Shown here one piece after another: positions 52,884 through 62,450 of a DNA stretch of 64,000 nucleotides. The notes below the pieces were generated by a model, which worked only from the letters and a program-made list of their open reading frames with translations, searched no databases and had not been told where the DNA came from. The stretch covers positions 62,001 to 126,000 of the forward strand of contig JAYQTT010000003.1 in assembly GCA_038147495.1 (NCBI GenBank), given 5' to 3'. The position numbers were made by a program, and so were the translations under genes. This DNA is from MED-G116 sp038147495 (lineage in GTDB: Bacteria > Pseudomonadota > Alphaproteobacteria > Puniceispirillales > Puniceispirillaceae). Position 1 is the first letter of the stretch, and every line of letters begins with the position of its first letter.

Positions 52884-53789
52884 TTATGCGGCATCGGTTG
52901 CCAGCGGCGGCCTTGCGGCTTTCCGCGTTACAAAATAAAGGGCAATACCCGCCCAAACCAGGGCAAATGACACCGCGTCATTCATTGTAAACACCGCCCC
53001 AAAATACAGGATGCCAAGGCAAAGCTGGGTCGTTGGGTTGGCATAAAACAGCAAACTTGACATCGCCATCGGCAAATCACGGTTGCCCGCGTGATACAGC
53101 AACAAAGGCACAACAGTAACAACCCCGGCCAGAACGGCGAGAAACAAATTGAACGTCCCGCCGCCAAAGAATATCGGCAAGCCCTGATAGACCATCCAGA
53201 TCAGATAAAGCACCGCGAGTGGACTCACTATCACCAATTCCACAAACATTCCGATAATGGGGTCAGCCCCCATCTTTTTGCGAATGATCCCATAAAACGC
53301 AAATGTGAATGCCAAACAAAGGCCAATCCACGGAATTTCAGCGGCCAGACTTGCCTTCACGGCCACTCCTGCAACCACCACACCAACGGCGAGCCAGCCG
53401 GTACGGTCAAGGGGTTCGTCCAAAATGAAGATGCCAAGCACAACCGCCACCAGCGGATAGATAAAATAGCCAAGCGCCGCCTCAATGACATACCCTTCGG
53501 AGACGGCATAAACAAACAAAGTCCAATTCAAGGTAATCAAGGCAGATGACAGCCAGAATCCACGGCGCATTGACCGATCAGCCCACAGCACACGCGCCGA
53601 TGACAGCTGTCCCCGTGCAAGAATGTAAAGCCACAGCAAGACACCGGACCACAACGCGCGATGGACTACAATCTCCATCGGATCAAAGTCACTCACCACA
53701 TCGATATAGACAGGCACAAGCCCCCACAACAAAGCCGCAGACAGGGCATAAACAAACCCTTGGAAGCGAACTTTTGACGCAGGCAACAT
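52884..53789 (-). CDS. rarD: RarD-type EamA/DMT permease
   Basis: Drug/metabolite transporter superfamily membrane protein of 301 residues with ten predicted helices. The ATG at 53789 starts MLPASKVRFQGFVYALSAAL; the frame continues 20 codons upstream but lacks family features there. RarD marks are LLWGLVPVYIDVVSDFDPME, IVVHRALWSGVLLWL, WLSSALITLNWTLFVYAVSE, GYFIYPLVAVVLGIFILDEP and the C-terminal ANPTTQLCLGILYFGAVFT. The substrate is unknown (E. coli RarD is linked to chloramphenicol). Confidence 0.92.
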   Translation of the reverse strand: MLPASKVRFQGFVYALSAALLWGLVPVYIDVVSDFDPMEIVVHRALWSGVLLWLYILARGQLSSARVLWADRSMRRGFWLSSALITLNWTLFVYAVSEGYVIEAALGYFIYPLVAVVLGIFILDEPLDRTGWLAVGVVVAGVAVKASLAAEIPWIGLCLAFTFAFYGIIRKKMGADPIIGMFVELVIVSPLAVLYLIWMVYQGLPIFFGGGTFNLFLAVLAGVVTVVPLLLYHAGNRDLPMAMSSLLFYANPTTQLCLGILYFGAVFTMNDAVSFALVWAGIALYFVTRKAARPPLATDAA

Positions 53790-53849
53790 TTTGTTTACTC
53801 TTAAACCACGAATCTTAACGCGCCACATTAAGCATGCATTCGGCTTCAC

Positions 53850-54134
53850 AGCAAATCATTTATTCAGAGTTTTTTCAGTCAGTTGCCAGACAGGAAAAAC
53901 AAGCTCAATGACACAAAAACGGGCTATTTTACAAATTTTTGACACGAAATTCGTGATTCACTGGCAAAATTATATCCATTGTTCATTTGACAACGAATGT
54001 GACCGCGCTCATATGTAGGGTGCCGTAGGGCTGTATGAAACCTGATTCCCGTGCGAACAGTGACATATGGATCGTGGAATTGAATAACTGGGCGGGGTCC
54101 GCGGCTGACCCTTGCTAAATTTGGAGACTAAAGA
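53850..54134. promoter_or_regulatory. Upstream region of the cold-shock gene
   Basis: A 285-bp gap between divergent rarD and the cold-shock gene with no coding frame of its own. It probably holds both promoters and a long leader of the cold-shock mRNA. I could not place the -10/-35 boxes or a cold-shock box with confidence. Confidence 0.35.
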
Positions 54135-54344
54135 ATGTCACAGGGCACTGTAAAGTGGTTCAACACGCAAAAGGGATATGGGTTCATCAACCCTGACGAG
54201 GCTGGTAATGATGTGTTTGTGCACATCACAGCAGTACAGAATTCAGGATTGAATGGCCTGAACGAAGGTCAAAAGGTAAGTTTTGATCTGGAAGAACAGC
54301 GCAACGGTAAAGTTGCTGCGGTTAATCTGGCGCTCATCGACTAA
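54135..54344 (+). CDS. Cold-shock domain protein (CspA family)
   Basis: A 69-residue single-stranded nucleic acid binding protein (MSQGTVKWFNTQKGYGFINP). RNP1 is KGYGFINPDE and RNP2 is DVFVHITAV; the end VSFDLEEQRNGKVAAVNLAL is typical. The 285-bp gap upstream leaves room for the long 5' leader common to cold-shock genes, and GGAGACTAAAGA precedes the start. A strong terminator follows. Confidence 0.96.
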   Translation: MSQGTVKWFNTQKGYGFINPDEAGNDVFVHITAVQNSGLNGLNEGQKVSFDLEEQRNGKVAAVNLALID

Positions 54345-54386
54345 TTGTGTTTCCGGCCATGGGCTGGAAAAATAAATCTGAAATTG

Positions 54387-54415
54387 AAAAGGCCATCCGC
54401 AAGGATGGCCTTTTT
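54387..54415 (+). terminator. Intrinsic terminator of the cold-shock gene
   Basis: A perfect stem AAAAGGCCATCC / GGATGGCCTTTT with a stable GCAA tetraloop runs into TTTTTGTTT, 43 bp after the stop codon. It lies in the gap to the convergent FAD-dehydrogenase gene. Confidence 0.93.
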
Positions 54416-54467
54416 GTTTCGTGATGCTGTTTGTTGGCAGGCACCCAAAAGGCCTTGCCGTCACCGG

Positions 54468-56909
54468 TCAGCTTCGCATCTTACCGCCATTCGGGTCATA
54501 TAAAGGTCTGCCCACAACTTTCGCCGGACATAGCTCGCCAAGGATTTCCACTTCCAATGCGGTGCCATCGTCAGCATATTCCACCGGCACATAGCCAAGC
54601 GCCATCGATTTGCCAACGTGATGCGCATAGCCACCCGAGCTGACATAGCCAACCGCCTGTCCATCGGCAAAAACCGCCTCATCATTCGACACATCAATGC
54701 CATCTGTCTCAATGGTCATGGTCACAAGCCGCTTTTTCGGTCCGGCCTTTGCTTCGGCTTCGGCCGCTGCCTTACCAATGAAATCCTTGCTCCAGTCGAT
54801 AAACACATCGAGACCAGACTCGGCAGCGGTGAAATCAGGCCGGAAGTCCAGCGTCCATGCGCCCCAGTTCTTTTCCAGCCGCATCGACATCAAAGCCCGC
54901 CCGCCATAAAGCTTTAACCCAAGGTCGGCACCGGCGTCCTCAATCGCCTCAAACAGGCGGATCTGATATTGCGGCGCAACATAGATCTCGTAACCAAGCT
55001 CGCCGGAAAAAGACACACGCAGCAACATCGCCGGAACGCCGCCAACAAAGGTCTTGCGTACATCCCTGAATTTCAATGCCTCTGGCCCGACATCCTCACG
55101 CACCAGACGCGAGAGCAATTGCCGCGATTTAGGCCCAGAAATCGCCATGCCATGCCAATTTTCTGAACGGTTGGCGTATCGCACATCACCAGCAAATTCT
55201 TCAAGGTGACGTTCAAACCAGCGGCGATGCATGTTCTGTGCAACGCCCGATCCAAACAGATAAAAATGATCGTCATCAAGACAGGCAACCGTCAGGTCGC
55301 CATAAAGCTTGCCCTTTTCGGTCAACATCGGGGTGAGCGACAATCGACCGGGCGCGGGAATACGGCCTGCAAGAAGGTGATCAAGAAAGCCCCGTGCATC
55401 CTTGCCGGTAAATTCATGCTTGGCAAAATTGGCAATTTCAATGGCACCGACATGTTCGCGCACGCCTGCCACCTCTTTTGCCACATAATCATGCGCCCGT
55501 GACCGGCGGAATGTGGCCTCTTCATGTGCATCATCCGGCCCATCGGCAAACCACAAGGCGCTCTCAAGCCCATAGGCATCACCCATCACCGCACCGCGCG
55601 CCACCAACCTGTCATATAGCGCGGTTGTCTGCTGGCGGCGGCCTTTTGGCAGGGTTTCGTTGGGGAACGTCATGACAAAGCGGCGTTCATAATTTTCTGA
55701 CGATTTCACCGTGCCCCAATCCGGCGAGGCGTAATCGCCGAAACGGGCCACATCCATTGCCCAGACATCGATCGAAGGCTCACCATCGATCATCCATTCT
55801 GCCATGCACAAGCCAACACCACCGCCCTGACAGAAACCGGCCATCACGCCAACAGCGACCCAGTAATTTTTCATCCCGGGGACCGGCCCGATCATCGGGT
55901 TACCATCCGGGCCAAAGGTGAATGGACCATTGATCATATTTTTGATGCCAACCTTGCCCAATGCCGGAATTCGGGAAAAACCGATCTCCAGCCTGTCAGC
56001 AATATTATCCAGCTTCGGTTCAAGCAACTCATGCCCGAAATCCTGCGGTGTGCCGGCAAGGGACCATGGTGTGGCACGCGGCTCATAGGTGCCAAGCAGC
56101 ATCCCGCCACGTTCCTGACGGAAATAGATATTGCCCTCATAATCGATGCCCGCAGGTAGCCGTTCCTCGCGCTGGGTTATTTCCGGAATGTCCTCGGTAA
56201 TCAGATAATGATGCTCCATCGGCTGCACCGGCAAGTGAAGACCGGCAAGATGCCCAACCTCGCGCGCCCACAGCCCGCCCGCATTGACAATCATCTCGGC
56301 ATTGATGGTGCCCTTTTCGGTTACCACATCCCAACTGCCATCGGGTCGCTGATTGGTCTCCAGAACTGGTGTGTGGGTATGATAGCTGCCACCATGCACA
56401 CGCGCCGCCTTGGCATAGGCATAAGTGACGCCGGACGGGTCAATGTCACCGTCAAGCGGGTCCCACAATGCCGCCATATAGTGGCTCGGATCAATCAGCG
56501 GATGCCGTCTTGCGGCCTCTTCGATAGAGATGAATTCCTGGTCCAGCCCCATATAGCGGGCCTTTGAACGCTCCCGCTTCAAATAGTCATACCAGTCCCG
56601 ATTGGAAGCCAGATAAAAGCCACCTGTGTTATGCATGCCAACCGAATGGCCGGACACCTCCTCAATCTCTTTGTAAAGATTGATCGTATAGCCTTGCAGC
56701 CGAGAGATATTGGGATCAGAGCTGATTGTGTGAATCTGCCCGGCGGCGTGCCAACTTGAGCCGGATGTCAGCTCATTACGCTCCAACAGGACCACATCTT
56801 TCCAGCCGAATTTGGCAAGGTGAAAGAGAATTGAACAGCCGACAACGCCGCCGCCAATGATCACCACCTTGGCGTGGCTTTGCAGCTTCTTTTCGGTTTC
56901 ATCACCCAT
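54468..56909 (-). CDS. FAD-dependent dimethylglycine/sarcosine dehydrogenase-like protein with C-terminal GcvT domain
   Basis: An 813-residue two-domain enzyme. The N-terminal FAD domain starts with VVIIGGGVVGCSILFHLAKF, and the flavin-linking His motif of this family is SGSSWHAAGQIHT. The C-terminal half is an aminomethyltransferase (GcvT) fold that hands the C1 unit to tetrahydrofolate: ARGFLDHLLAGRIP, GMAISGPKSRQLLSRLV, FSGELGYEIYVAPQYQIRLF, RALMSMRLEKNWGAWTLDFR. This is the layout of dimethylglycine and sarcosine dehydrogenases; the exact substrate is open. It is the last gene of a three-gene operon behind the DmdA-like and MttB-family genes. Confidence 0.88.
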   Translation of the reverse strand: MGDETEKKLQSHAKVVIIGGGVVGCSILFHLAKFGWKDVVLLERNELTSGSSWHAAGQIHTISSDPNISRLQGYTINLYKEIEEVSGHSVGMHNTGGFYLASNRDWYDYLKRERSKARYMGLDQEFISIEEAARRHPLIDPSHYMAALWDPLDGDIDPSGVTYAYAKAARVHGGSYHTHTPVLETNQRPDGSWDVVTEKGTINAEMIVNAGGLWAREVGHLAGLHLPVQPMEHHYLITEDIPEITQREERLPAGIDYEGNIYFRQERGGMLLGTYEPRATPWSLAGTPQDFGHELLEPKLDNIADRLEIGFSRIPALGKVGIKNMINGPFTFGPDGNPMIGPVPGMKNYWVAVGVMAGFCQGGGVGLCMAEWMIDGEPSIDVWAMDVARFGDYASPDWGTVKSSENYERRFVMTFPNETLPKGRRQQTTALYDRLVARGAVMGDAYGLESALWFADGPDDAHEEATFRRSRAHDYVAKEVAGVREHVGAIEIANFAKHEFTGKDARGFLDHLLAGRIPAPGRLSLTPMLTEKGKLYGDLTVACLDDDHFYLFGSGVAQNMHRRWFERHLEEFAGDVRYANRSENWHGMAISGPKSRQLLSRLVREDVGPEALKFRDVRKTFVGGVPAMLLRVSFSGELGYEIYVAPQYQIRLFEAIEDAGADLGLKLYGGRALMSMRLEKNWGAWTLDFRPDFTAAESGLDVFIDWSKDFIGKAAAEAEAKAGPKKRLVTMTIETDGIDVSNDEAVFADGQAVGYVSSGGYAHHVGKSMALGYVPVEYADDGTALEVEILGELCPAKVVGRPLYDPNGGKMRS

Positions 56910-56956
56910 GTCTTCGCTCCGCTTTATTCTGTCGTCAGGCTAACTCTAAATCTTAA

Positions 56957-58484
56957 TCAATACCACGCATCTTCCATCGACGCCTTGCGCCGCGCGATAA
57001 AATCCTTCAGCTCATCATCAACCGCCTGATCGATTGGCGGCGCTTCATAATTCGCCAGCATGTCCTTCATCCGGGCATTGGCGCGCCACATCGCATCATG
57101 GCTGCCATTATCCAGCCATTGCTCATAGCTCTCGGAATCCGACATTTTGGCATCATAATATGCTGTCTCATAATTGCGCATCGTGTGCGCCGAGCCAAGA
57201 AAGTGACCCGCAGGTTCAACTTCCTCATAGGCGTCCTTTGCCAGCGCATCCTCGGACATATTCATCCCCTCAAGCAGGACGCGGTAAGCACCAAGGCGAT
57301 CTGCATCCATCAGCAATTTTTCATAGCTGGAGACAAGACCACTTTCCATCCAGCCTGCCGAATGCAGCACAAAATTGGCCCCGCCCAAAATTGTCGAATG
57401 CAGGCTGTCAGCGCTCTCATAAGCGGCCTGGGCATCCGGCATCTTGCTGGCCGTAAGCGCCCCCCCGCAACGCAAACGGCAGGCCAAGACGGCGGGCAAG
57501 CTGGCCAATCACATAGTTCGACATCACCGGTTCCGGCATGCCAAAGGTTGGCGCCCCGCTTTTCAGACTCATCGAAGAGAGAAAATTGCCAAGAACAAAG
57601 GGCGCGCCCGGACGCACGAGCTGGGCAAAGGCACAGCAGCCCATCGCCTCAGCCAGCGCCTGTGCCACCGAAGCCGCTGTTGTCACCGGCCCCATCGCCC
57701 CGCCGAGAATGAACGGCACGACAACAATACCCTGCCCGGCACCGCAATAGGTCCGGATGGCTTCGGTCACCACCTTGTCGACCAACATGGGCGAATTGGT
57801 GTTCACATTGCCCATAATCACGCAATGCTTTTCCAACACATCGGCGCCAAACAAAATACGCGCCATCGCCACTGAATCTTCGGCCCGTTCCATCGCCGTA
57901 ATCGCGCCCAGAAACGGCTTGTCGGAAAACCGCATATGCGCATACACCATATCAAGGTGCCGCTTGTTCACTGGCACATCACACGGCTCTACAATCACCA
58001 GCCCACCGTGATGCAGCGAGTCCAGCCCATAGGTCAGCTTCACCAGATTTTCAAAATCGGCAATCGTGCCATAGCGCCGCCCGTTCTCAGCATCATGCAC
58101 AAAGGGTGCGCCATAAATCGGCGCAAAGACGGTGCTTCGATTGCCGATGCGCACTGACTTTGCCGGATTGCGGGCCAATTGTTCGAACTCGGACGGGGCC
58201 GTGCGGCACAGGCGGCGCGCCAGACCATCGGGAAACCGCACCCGCGTGCCTTTCACATCGGCACCGCCAGCAGCGAGGATTTCCAGCGCTATTGGATCGT
58301 CACGGAATTCCAGCCCGACTTCCTGCAGAAGCCAATCTGCCTGGTTTTCCAGCTTGACCAGCCCCTCTTCATCGAGAAACTCGTAATAAGGTATTTTGCG
58401 AGTGATATAGGGCGGGGCGAGCGGGCCGGTGCGCGCACCACGGTCACGTCGCCCTGACCTTGATTTCCTCTCTGCCCCTGTCAC
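56957..58484 (-). CDS. Trimethylamine methyltransferase family protein (MttB-like, no pyrrolysine), with a frameshift
   Basis: Member of the non-pyrrolysine MttB superfamily (COG5598), whose tested members demethylate glycine betaine and other quaternary amines. The GTG at 58484 (VTGAERKSRSGRRDRGARTG) follows GGGAGAGGTAAA. The TIM-barrel frame runs through YEFLDEEGLVKLENQADWLL, GGADVKGTRVRFPDGLARRL and FGMPEPVMSNYVIGQLARRL. Near 57460-57476, beside seven G, it shifts; removing one base joins GLPF to RCGGALTASKMPDAQAAYES, and the second frame ends ARRKASMEDAWY at 56957. Repaired length is 508 residues, the family norm. No corrinoid-protein gene lies nearby. Confidence 0.85.
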
Positions 58485-58526
58485 TTTACCTCTCCCAAGG
58501 CCGTTCACATGATATCTGGCGATGCC

Positions 58527-59636
58527 TCAAGCGATTGGAAACGGCACTATCTTTGCCAGACGTCTGCCATCATCACTAAGAACTTCAACATCCCTGCCGG
58601 ACTCAATCGCGCTGGTTGCCACCATGGCCACCGCAATGTTCGATTTCACGCGTGGTGAATAGCCTGCCGCCGATGCATAGCCAACATAGGCGCCGTCCTG
58701 TTCGATGCGCCAGCGTGATTCATTTCCACCGACAAAGGCATCACCCTCGATGACCAACCCCATAAACCGGCGTTTCACGCCCGCGTCACGGATCGCCCGA
58801 AGCGCCGCCTTGCCAACAAAATCCTGCTCCTGATCGACATCGATGAAATTATCCATGCCAAGCTCGTAAGGGTTGGTCTGGTCATCGGTATCGGCACCAT
58901 AGGAAATCAGACCGCTTTCCAGACGCTCAATATAATTTGGTGTACCAGGGCCAATGCCGTAAGCCGCGCCCGCGTCCTTCACCTTTTGCCACAGCGCGCT
59001 GCCATATGCGCCATCACGAAGATAAAGCTCATAGCCACCCTGCTTTGACCAGCCGGATTTGGCCACCACCAATGGAATGTCGCCAAGCGTGGCCTCGGCA
59101 AAGCCAAAATATTTAAGATCACGGATCCAGTCGCCAAACATATCGGCGACAACCTCAACCGCTTTTGGCCCCTGAATGGCCAATGGCGACACATCGGGCT
59201 CATAGACCTTTACATTCATGCCCTTGGCACCGGCAATTGCGGCGGCCCATAACACAATGTCGCTGTCGGCAATCGACAGCCAGACTTCGTCTTCGCTGAT
59301 CTGCAGCAATACAGGATCATTGATAATCACCCCGTCATAATTGCAGATCGGCACATATTTACCCTGCCCGATTTTCAAACCGTCAAGGTTGCGCGGCGTC
59401 AGATAACGCGCAAGGGCAATGGCATCAGGTCCCTTCAGGGCGACCTGTCGTTCAACGCCGACATCCCACATTGCCACACCATTGATCAGGCGGTCATATT
59501 CCGCTGCCGGATCACCATAGCTGGTGGGCATAAACATGTGATTATAAACGCTGGCAGCGGCCATACCATCTAGCCGCGCGGCTTCAAAAAACGGGCTTTT
59601 GCGCACACGCGCGCCAATTGCCAACTGAATCGCCAT
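58527..59636 (-). CDS. DmdA-like tetrahydrofolate-dependent demethylase (GcvT family)
   Basis: A 369-residue GcvT-fold protein behind AGAGGTAAAT. It matches DMSP demethylase in many places: SVYNHMFMPTSYGDPAAEYD, AMWDVGVERQVALKGPDAIA, KIGQGKYVPICNYDGVIIND, WLSIADSDIVLWA, PLAIQGPKAVEVVADMFGDW, VAKSGWSKQGGYELYLRDGA and PGTPNYIERLESGLISYGAD. DmdA transfers a methyl from dimethylsulfoniopropionate to THF. The name dmdA is withheld because GcvT paralogues close to DmdA exist and the neighbours deal with methylated amines. It is the first gene of the operon. Confidence 0.85.
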   Translation of the reverse strand: MAIQLAIGARVRKSPFFEAARLDGMAAASVYNHMFMPTSYGDPAAEYDRLINGVAMWDVGVERQVALKGPDAIALARYLTPRNLDGLKIGQGKYVPICNYDGVIINDPVLLQISEDEVWLSIADSDIVLWAAAIAGAKGMNVKVYEPDVSPLAIQGPKAVEVVADMFGDWIRDLKYFGFAEATLGDIPLVVAKSGWSKQGGYELYLRDGAYGSALWQKVKDAGAAYGIGPGTPNYIERLESGLISYGADTDDQTNPYELGMDNFIDVDQEQDFVGKAALRAIRDAGVKRRFMGLVIEGDAFVGGNESRWRIEQDGAYVGYASAAGYSPRVKSNIAVAMVATSAIESGRDVEVLSDDGRRLAKIVPFPIA

Positions 59637-59745
59637 ATTTACCTCTTACGCATAAAAAGTCATTTCTATGGGCGCAATCTTGCCACAGCCAGTGGTGGCA
59701 ATTATTCAGCTTGCGTCAGAAAACGGGGCGATTTTAGGCAAAAAA

Positions 59746-60795
59746 TCAGGCGTAGAACGCGGCGATTTCAGCCACCAATTGATCAAGCTGATCAATTCCG
59801 CAATCCCGGTGCGTGACAAGGCGCACATGATCGCTTCCGGCAACAATCAACATGCCCTTTTTGGCAAGGTGCTTGCCAAGCGGGATACCGGAACCTTCGG
59901 GAAAATCAACAAAGACCATGTTGGTCTGAACAGCTGCCGGATCGACACCAAGCCCGGGAATGTCGGCAAGACGTTCAGCGAGGCGAAGCGCGTTTTCGTG
60001 ATCCTCGGCAAGACGATCAATATTGTTCTGGAGGGCAAAGAGCCCCGCCGCCGCCAGTATCCCCGCCTGACGCATGCCGCCGCCAACAAGCTTGCGGATG
60101 CGATGCGCCCGTTTGATCACTGATTTCGGCCCGGCCAATATGGTGCCAACCGGCGCGCCAAGCCCCTTTGACAGACAAACAGACACCGTATCGGCTTCGG
60201 CAACCATCTGCGCCGGGGTCACGCCAAGCTTGACCACCGCATTCATCATTCGCGCGCCATCAAGATGAACCACCAGACCATGCGCCTTGCCACATTGTGC
60301 CGCGGCATTGATCTCGGCAAGGGTCTGCACTTGGCCATGCCAGCTGTTTTCCAGCGTCAGCATCCGTGAAATCGGGCAATGTTCGTCATCCGGTTTCACG
60401 GTGCGGGAAATGACGTCCGGATCAAGCCCGCCATTTGCCGTCATCGGCATCGGGGCAAACATCACCCCGCCAAGCACCGATGCGCCGCCCGCCTCATCAA
60501 TAAATACATGATATTCCGCGCCGCACAGCACCTCTTCACCCCGCTGGCATTGTGCCAGCATCGCCAAAAGGTTGGATTGCGTGCCGCTGGTCATGAACAA
60601 GGCCGCTTCCTTGCCAAGAAGGTCGGCGGCATAATCCTGCAAGGCATTTACACTTGGATCATCAAAATAGACATCATCTCCAACAGGTGCAGACGCCATC
60701 GCGGCGCGCATCGCATCACATGGTCTTGTGACAGTGTCACTCCTGAGGTCAACCACCGGCACACCGTCGGATTTACCCGCCCCAACATAACTCAT
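59746..60795 (-). CDS. ltaE: Low-specificity L-threonine aldolase
   Basis: PLP enzyme that splits L-threonine or allo-threonine to glycine and acetaldehyde. The ATG at 60795 (MSYVGAGKSDGVPVVDLRSD, 349 aa) follows GGGAGAATG; the longer frame upstream is rejected. Marks are DLRSDTVTRPCDAMRAAMAS, VGDDVYFDDPSVNALQDYAA, FMTSGTQSNLLAMLAQC, LENSWHGQVQTLAEINA, HLDGARMMNA, and the Schiff-base Lys210 in SVCLSKGLGAPVGTILAG. It ends 110 bp before the DmdA-like gene on the same strand and is divergent from the aldehyde dehydrogenase. Confidence 0.94.
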   Translation of the reverse strand: MSYVGAGKSDGVPVVDLRSDTVTRPCDAMRAAMASAPVGDDVYFDDPSVNALQDYAADLLGKEAALFMTSGTQSNLLAMLAQCQRGEEVLCGAEYHVFIDEAGGASVLGGVMFAPMPMTANGGLDPDVISRTVKPDDEHCPISRMLTLENSWHGQVQTLAEINAAAQCGKAHGLVVHLDGARMMNAVVKLGVTPAQMVAEADTVSVCLSKGLGAPVGTILAGPKSVIKRAHRIRKLVGGGMRQAGILAAAGLFALQNNIDRLAEDHENALRLAERLADIPGLGVDPAAVQTNMVFVDFPEGSGIPLGKHLAKKGMLIVAGSDHVRLVTHRDCGIDQLDQLVAEIAAFYA

Positions 60796-61007
60796 CACAT
60801 TCTCCCATGACCTTGCCTCTTTGCCCGTTGGCTGATTGTGCCCTGTTGCACCCTGACAGGGCAAGATCAACCGACGATAGGTGCCGTCTGTTTAATCCTC
60901 TTATAATTCCTTGATCGACAGGCAGGCGATCAATTTCTTAAATTCAGCTTGCCGAGATGCCAAAAAAATGGCACGGCAACACATCAGGCATCGAGGAGAC
61001 AACCAAA

Positions 61008-62450
61008 ATGCAGCAATATTGGCAAAACTATATTGACGGAAAGTGGGTTGACGGCGGCAGCGGGCGTCTTGCCGTTACCAATCCCGGAACCGGCGAAACC
61101 ATCGGCGAAATCGCCATCGCCAGCACTGCCGATATTGACAGAGCGGTTGCCGCGGCCAACGCCTGCCACCAGAGTGGCGCCCTGTCTGACCTTCGGCCTG
61201 TTTTGCGCTCTCGGATGGTGCGTAAAATGGGGGATTATCTTCTCGAACATCGCACCGAAATTGCCGAACTGCTCACCCTTGAAGCGGGAAAGCCCTATTG
61301 GGAAGCATTGATCGAAGTTGAGGGTGCCGCCCGTTATTTCGAATATTATGGCAATCAGGCGGAAACGGTTGAAGGACGATCAATACCGCTTGGTGCTGAC
61401 TATATCGACTACACCATCTATGAACCATTCGGCGTCTCTGCCCAGATCATTCCGTGGAATTATCCGCTGGAAATGACAGCACGCTCGCTGTCGGCGGCAC
61501 TGGCAACCGGCAATTGCTGTGTCATAAAAACACCGGAACTCGATCCGCTGACAAACAGCTGGTTTGCCCATGCCGCCGAGGCAGCGGGCCTGCCATCTGG
61601 CGCGGTGAATATCCTGTGCGGGTATGGACATGAGGCGGGCGCGCATCTCTCGGCCCATCCCGATATCGGCAATGTTGTTTTTACCGGTTCGGTTGAGACA
61701 GGCACCAAAGTTGCCGTTGCCGCGGCGCAGAACATCAAGCCGGCAATTCTCGAACTTGGGGGCAAATCAGCGGCCATTGTCATGCCCGATGCCGATCTTG
61801 ACATGGTCATGGAATCTGTCCGCTGGGGCATTTTCTTTAATGCCGGACAGGTTTGTTCGGCAATGTCACGTCTGATTGCGCATCAGGATGTGCATGATGA
61901 AATCCTTGAACGGACTGTCGCCCTTGCCGAGTCCCTGTCGGTCGGACCCGGCATGGAAAGACGCGAGTTTGGCGCAAATATGGGCGCTATGATTTCTGAC
62001 GGCCAGCGTGACCGCGCAGAAAATCTGTGCCGTCAGGCGGAAGATGAGGGTGCACGGATCATGACCGGCGGACATCGCCTCAACCAACCGGGTTCGTTCC
62101 TTGCACCAACGGTAATCGCCGAAATTCGTCCGGAAATGAACATCGCCAGAACCGAGGTATTTGGACCAGTTCTGTCGGTGTTGAAAACCGGATCAGAGGC
62201 CGAAGCCATCGACATTGCCAACAGCACTGAATACGGCCTTGTCGGCGGCATTTTCACGGCCGATATTGACGCCGCACATCGCGCCGCACGCCGCATCCGT
62301 GCCGGTCAGATCTTTATCAATGAATGGTATGCAGGCGGTGTCGAAACACCCTTTGGCGGTTATGGAAAATCCGGCTATGGCCGCGAAAAGGGACGTGAAG
62401 CGCTCTGGAACTACGTTCAGACCAAGAATATCGCCTTCCGCACGCGCTGA
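61008..62450 (+). CDS. NAD(P)-dependent aldehyde dehydrogenase (betaine-aldehyde/4-aminobutanal type)
   Basis: A 480-residue ALDH from ATG 61008 (MQQYWQNYIDGKWVDGGSGR) behind GAGGAG. Marks are IIPWNYPLEMTARSLSAALA, VVFTGSVETGTKVA (NAD site), the general base Glu249 in AILELGGKSAAIV, the nucleophile Cys283 in FFNAGQVCSAMSRLIAH, and EVFGPVLSVLKTGSEAEAID. It may oxidise betaine aldehyde or another aldehyde of the methylated-amine pathway, or acetaldehyde from threonine aldolase; sequence alone does not decide. It is convergent and directly abutting the HAD gene (stops adjacent). Confidence 0.9.
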   Translation: MQQYWQNYIDGKWVDGGSGRLAVTNPGTGETIGEIAIASTADIDRAVAAANACHQSGALSDLRPVLRSRMVRKMGDYLLEHRTEIAELLTLEAGKPYWEALIEVEGAARYFEYYGNQAETVEGRSIPLGADYIDYTIYEPFGVSAQIIPWNYPLEMTARSLSAALATGNCCVIKTPELDPLTNSWFAHAAEAAGLPSGAVNILCGYGHEAGAHLSAHPDIGNVVFTGSVETGTKVAVAAAQNIKPAILELGGKSAAIVMPDADLDMVMESVRWGIFFNAGQVCSAMSRLIAHQDVHDEILERTVALAESLSVGPGMERREFGANMGAMISDGQRDRAENLCRQAEDEGARIMTGGHRLNQPGSFLAPTVIAEIRPEMNIARTEVFGPVLSVLKTGSEAEAIDIANSTEYGLVGGIFTADIDAAHRAARRIRAGQIFINEWYAGGVETPFGGYGKSGYGREKGREALWNYVQTKNIAFRTR

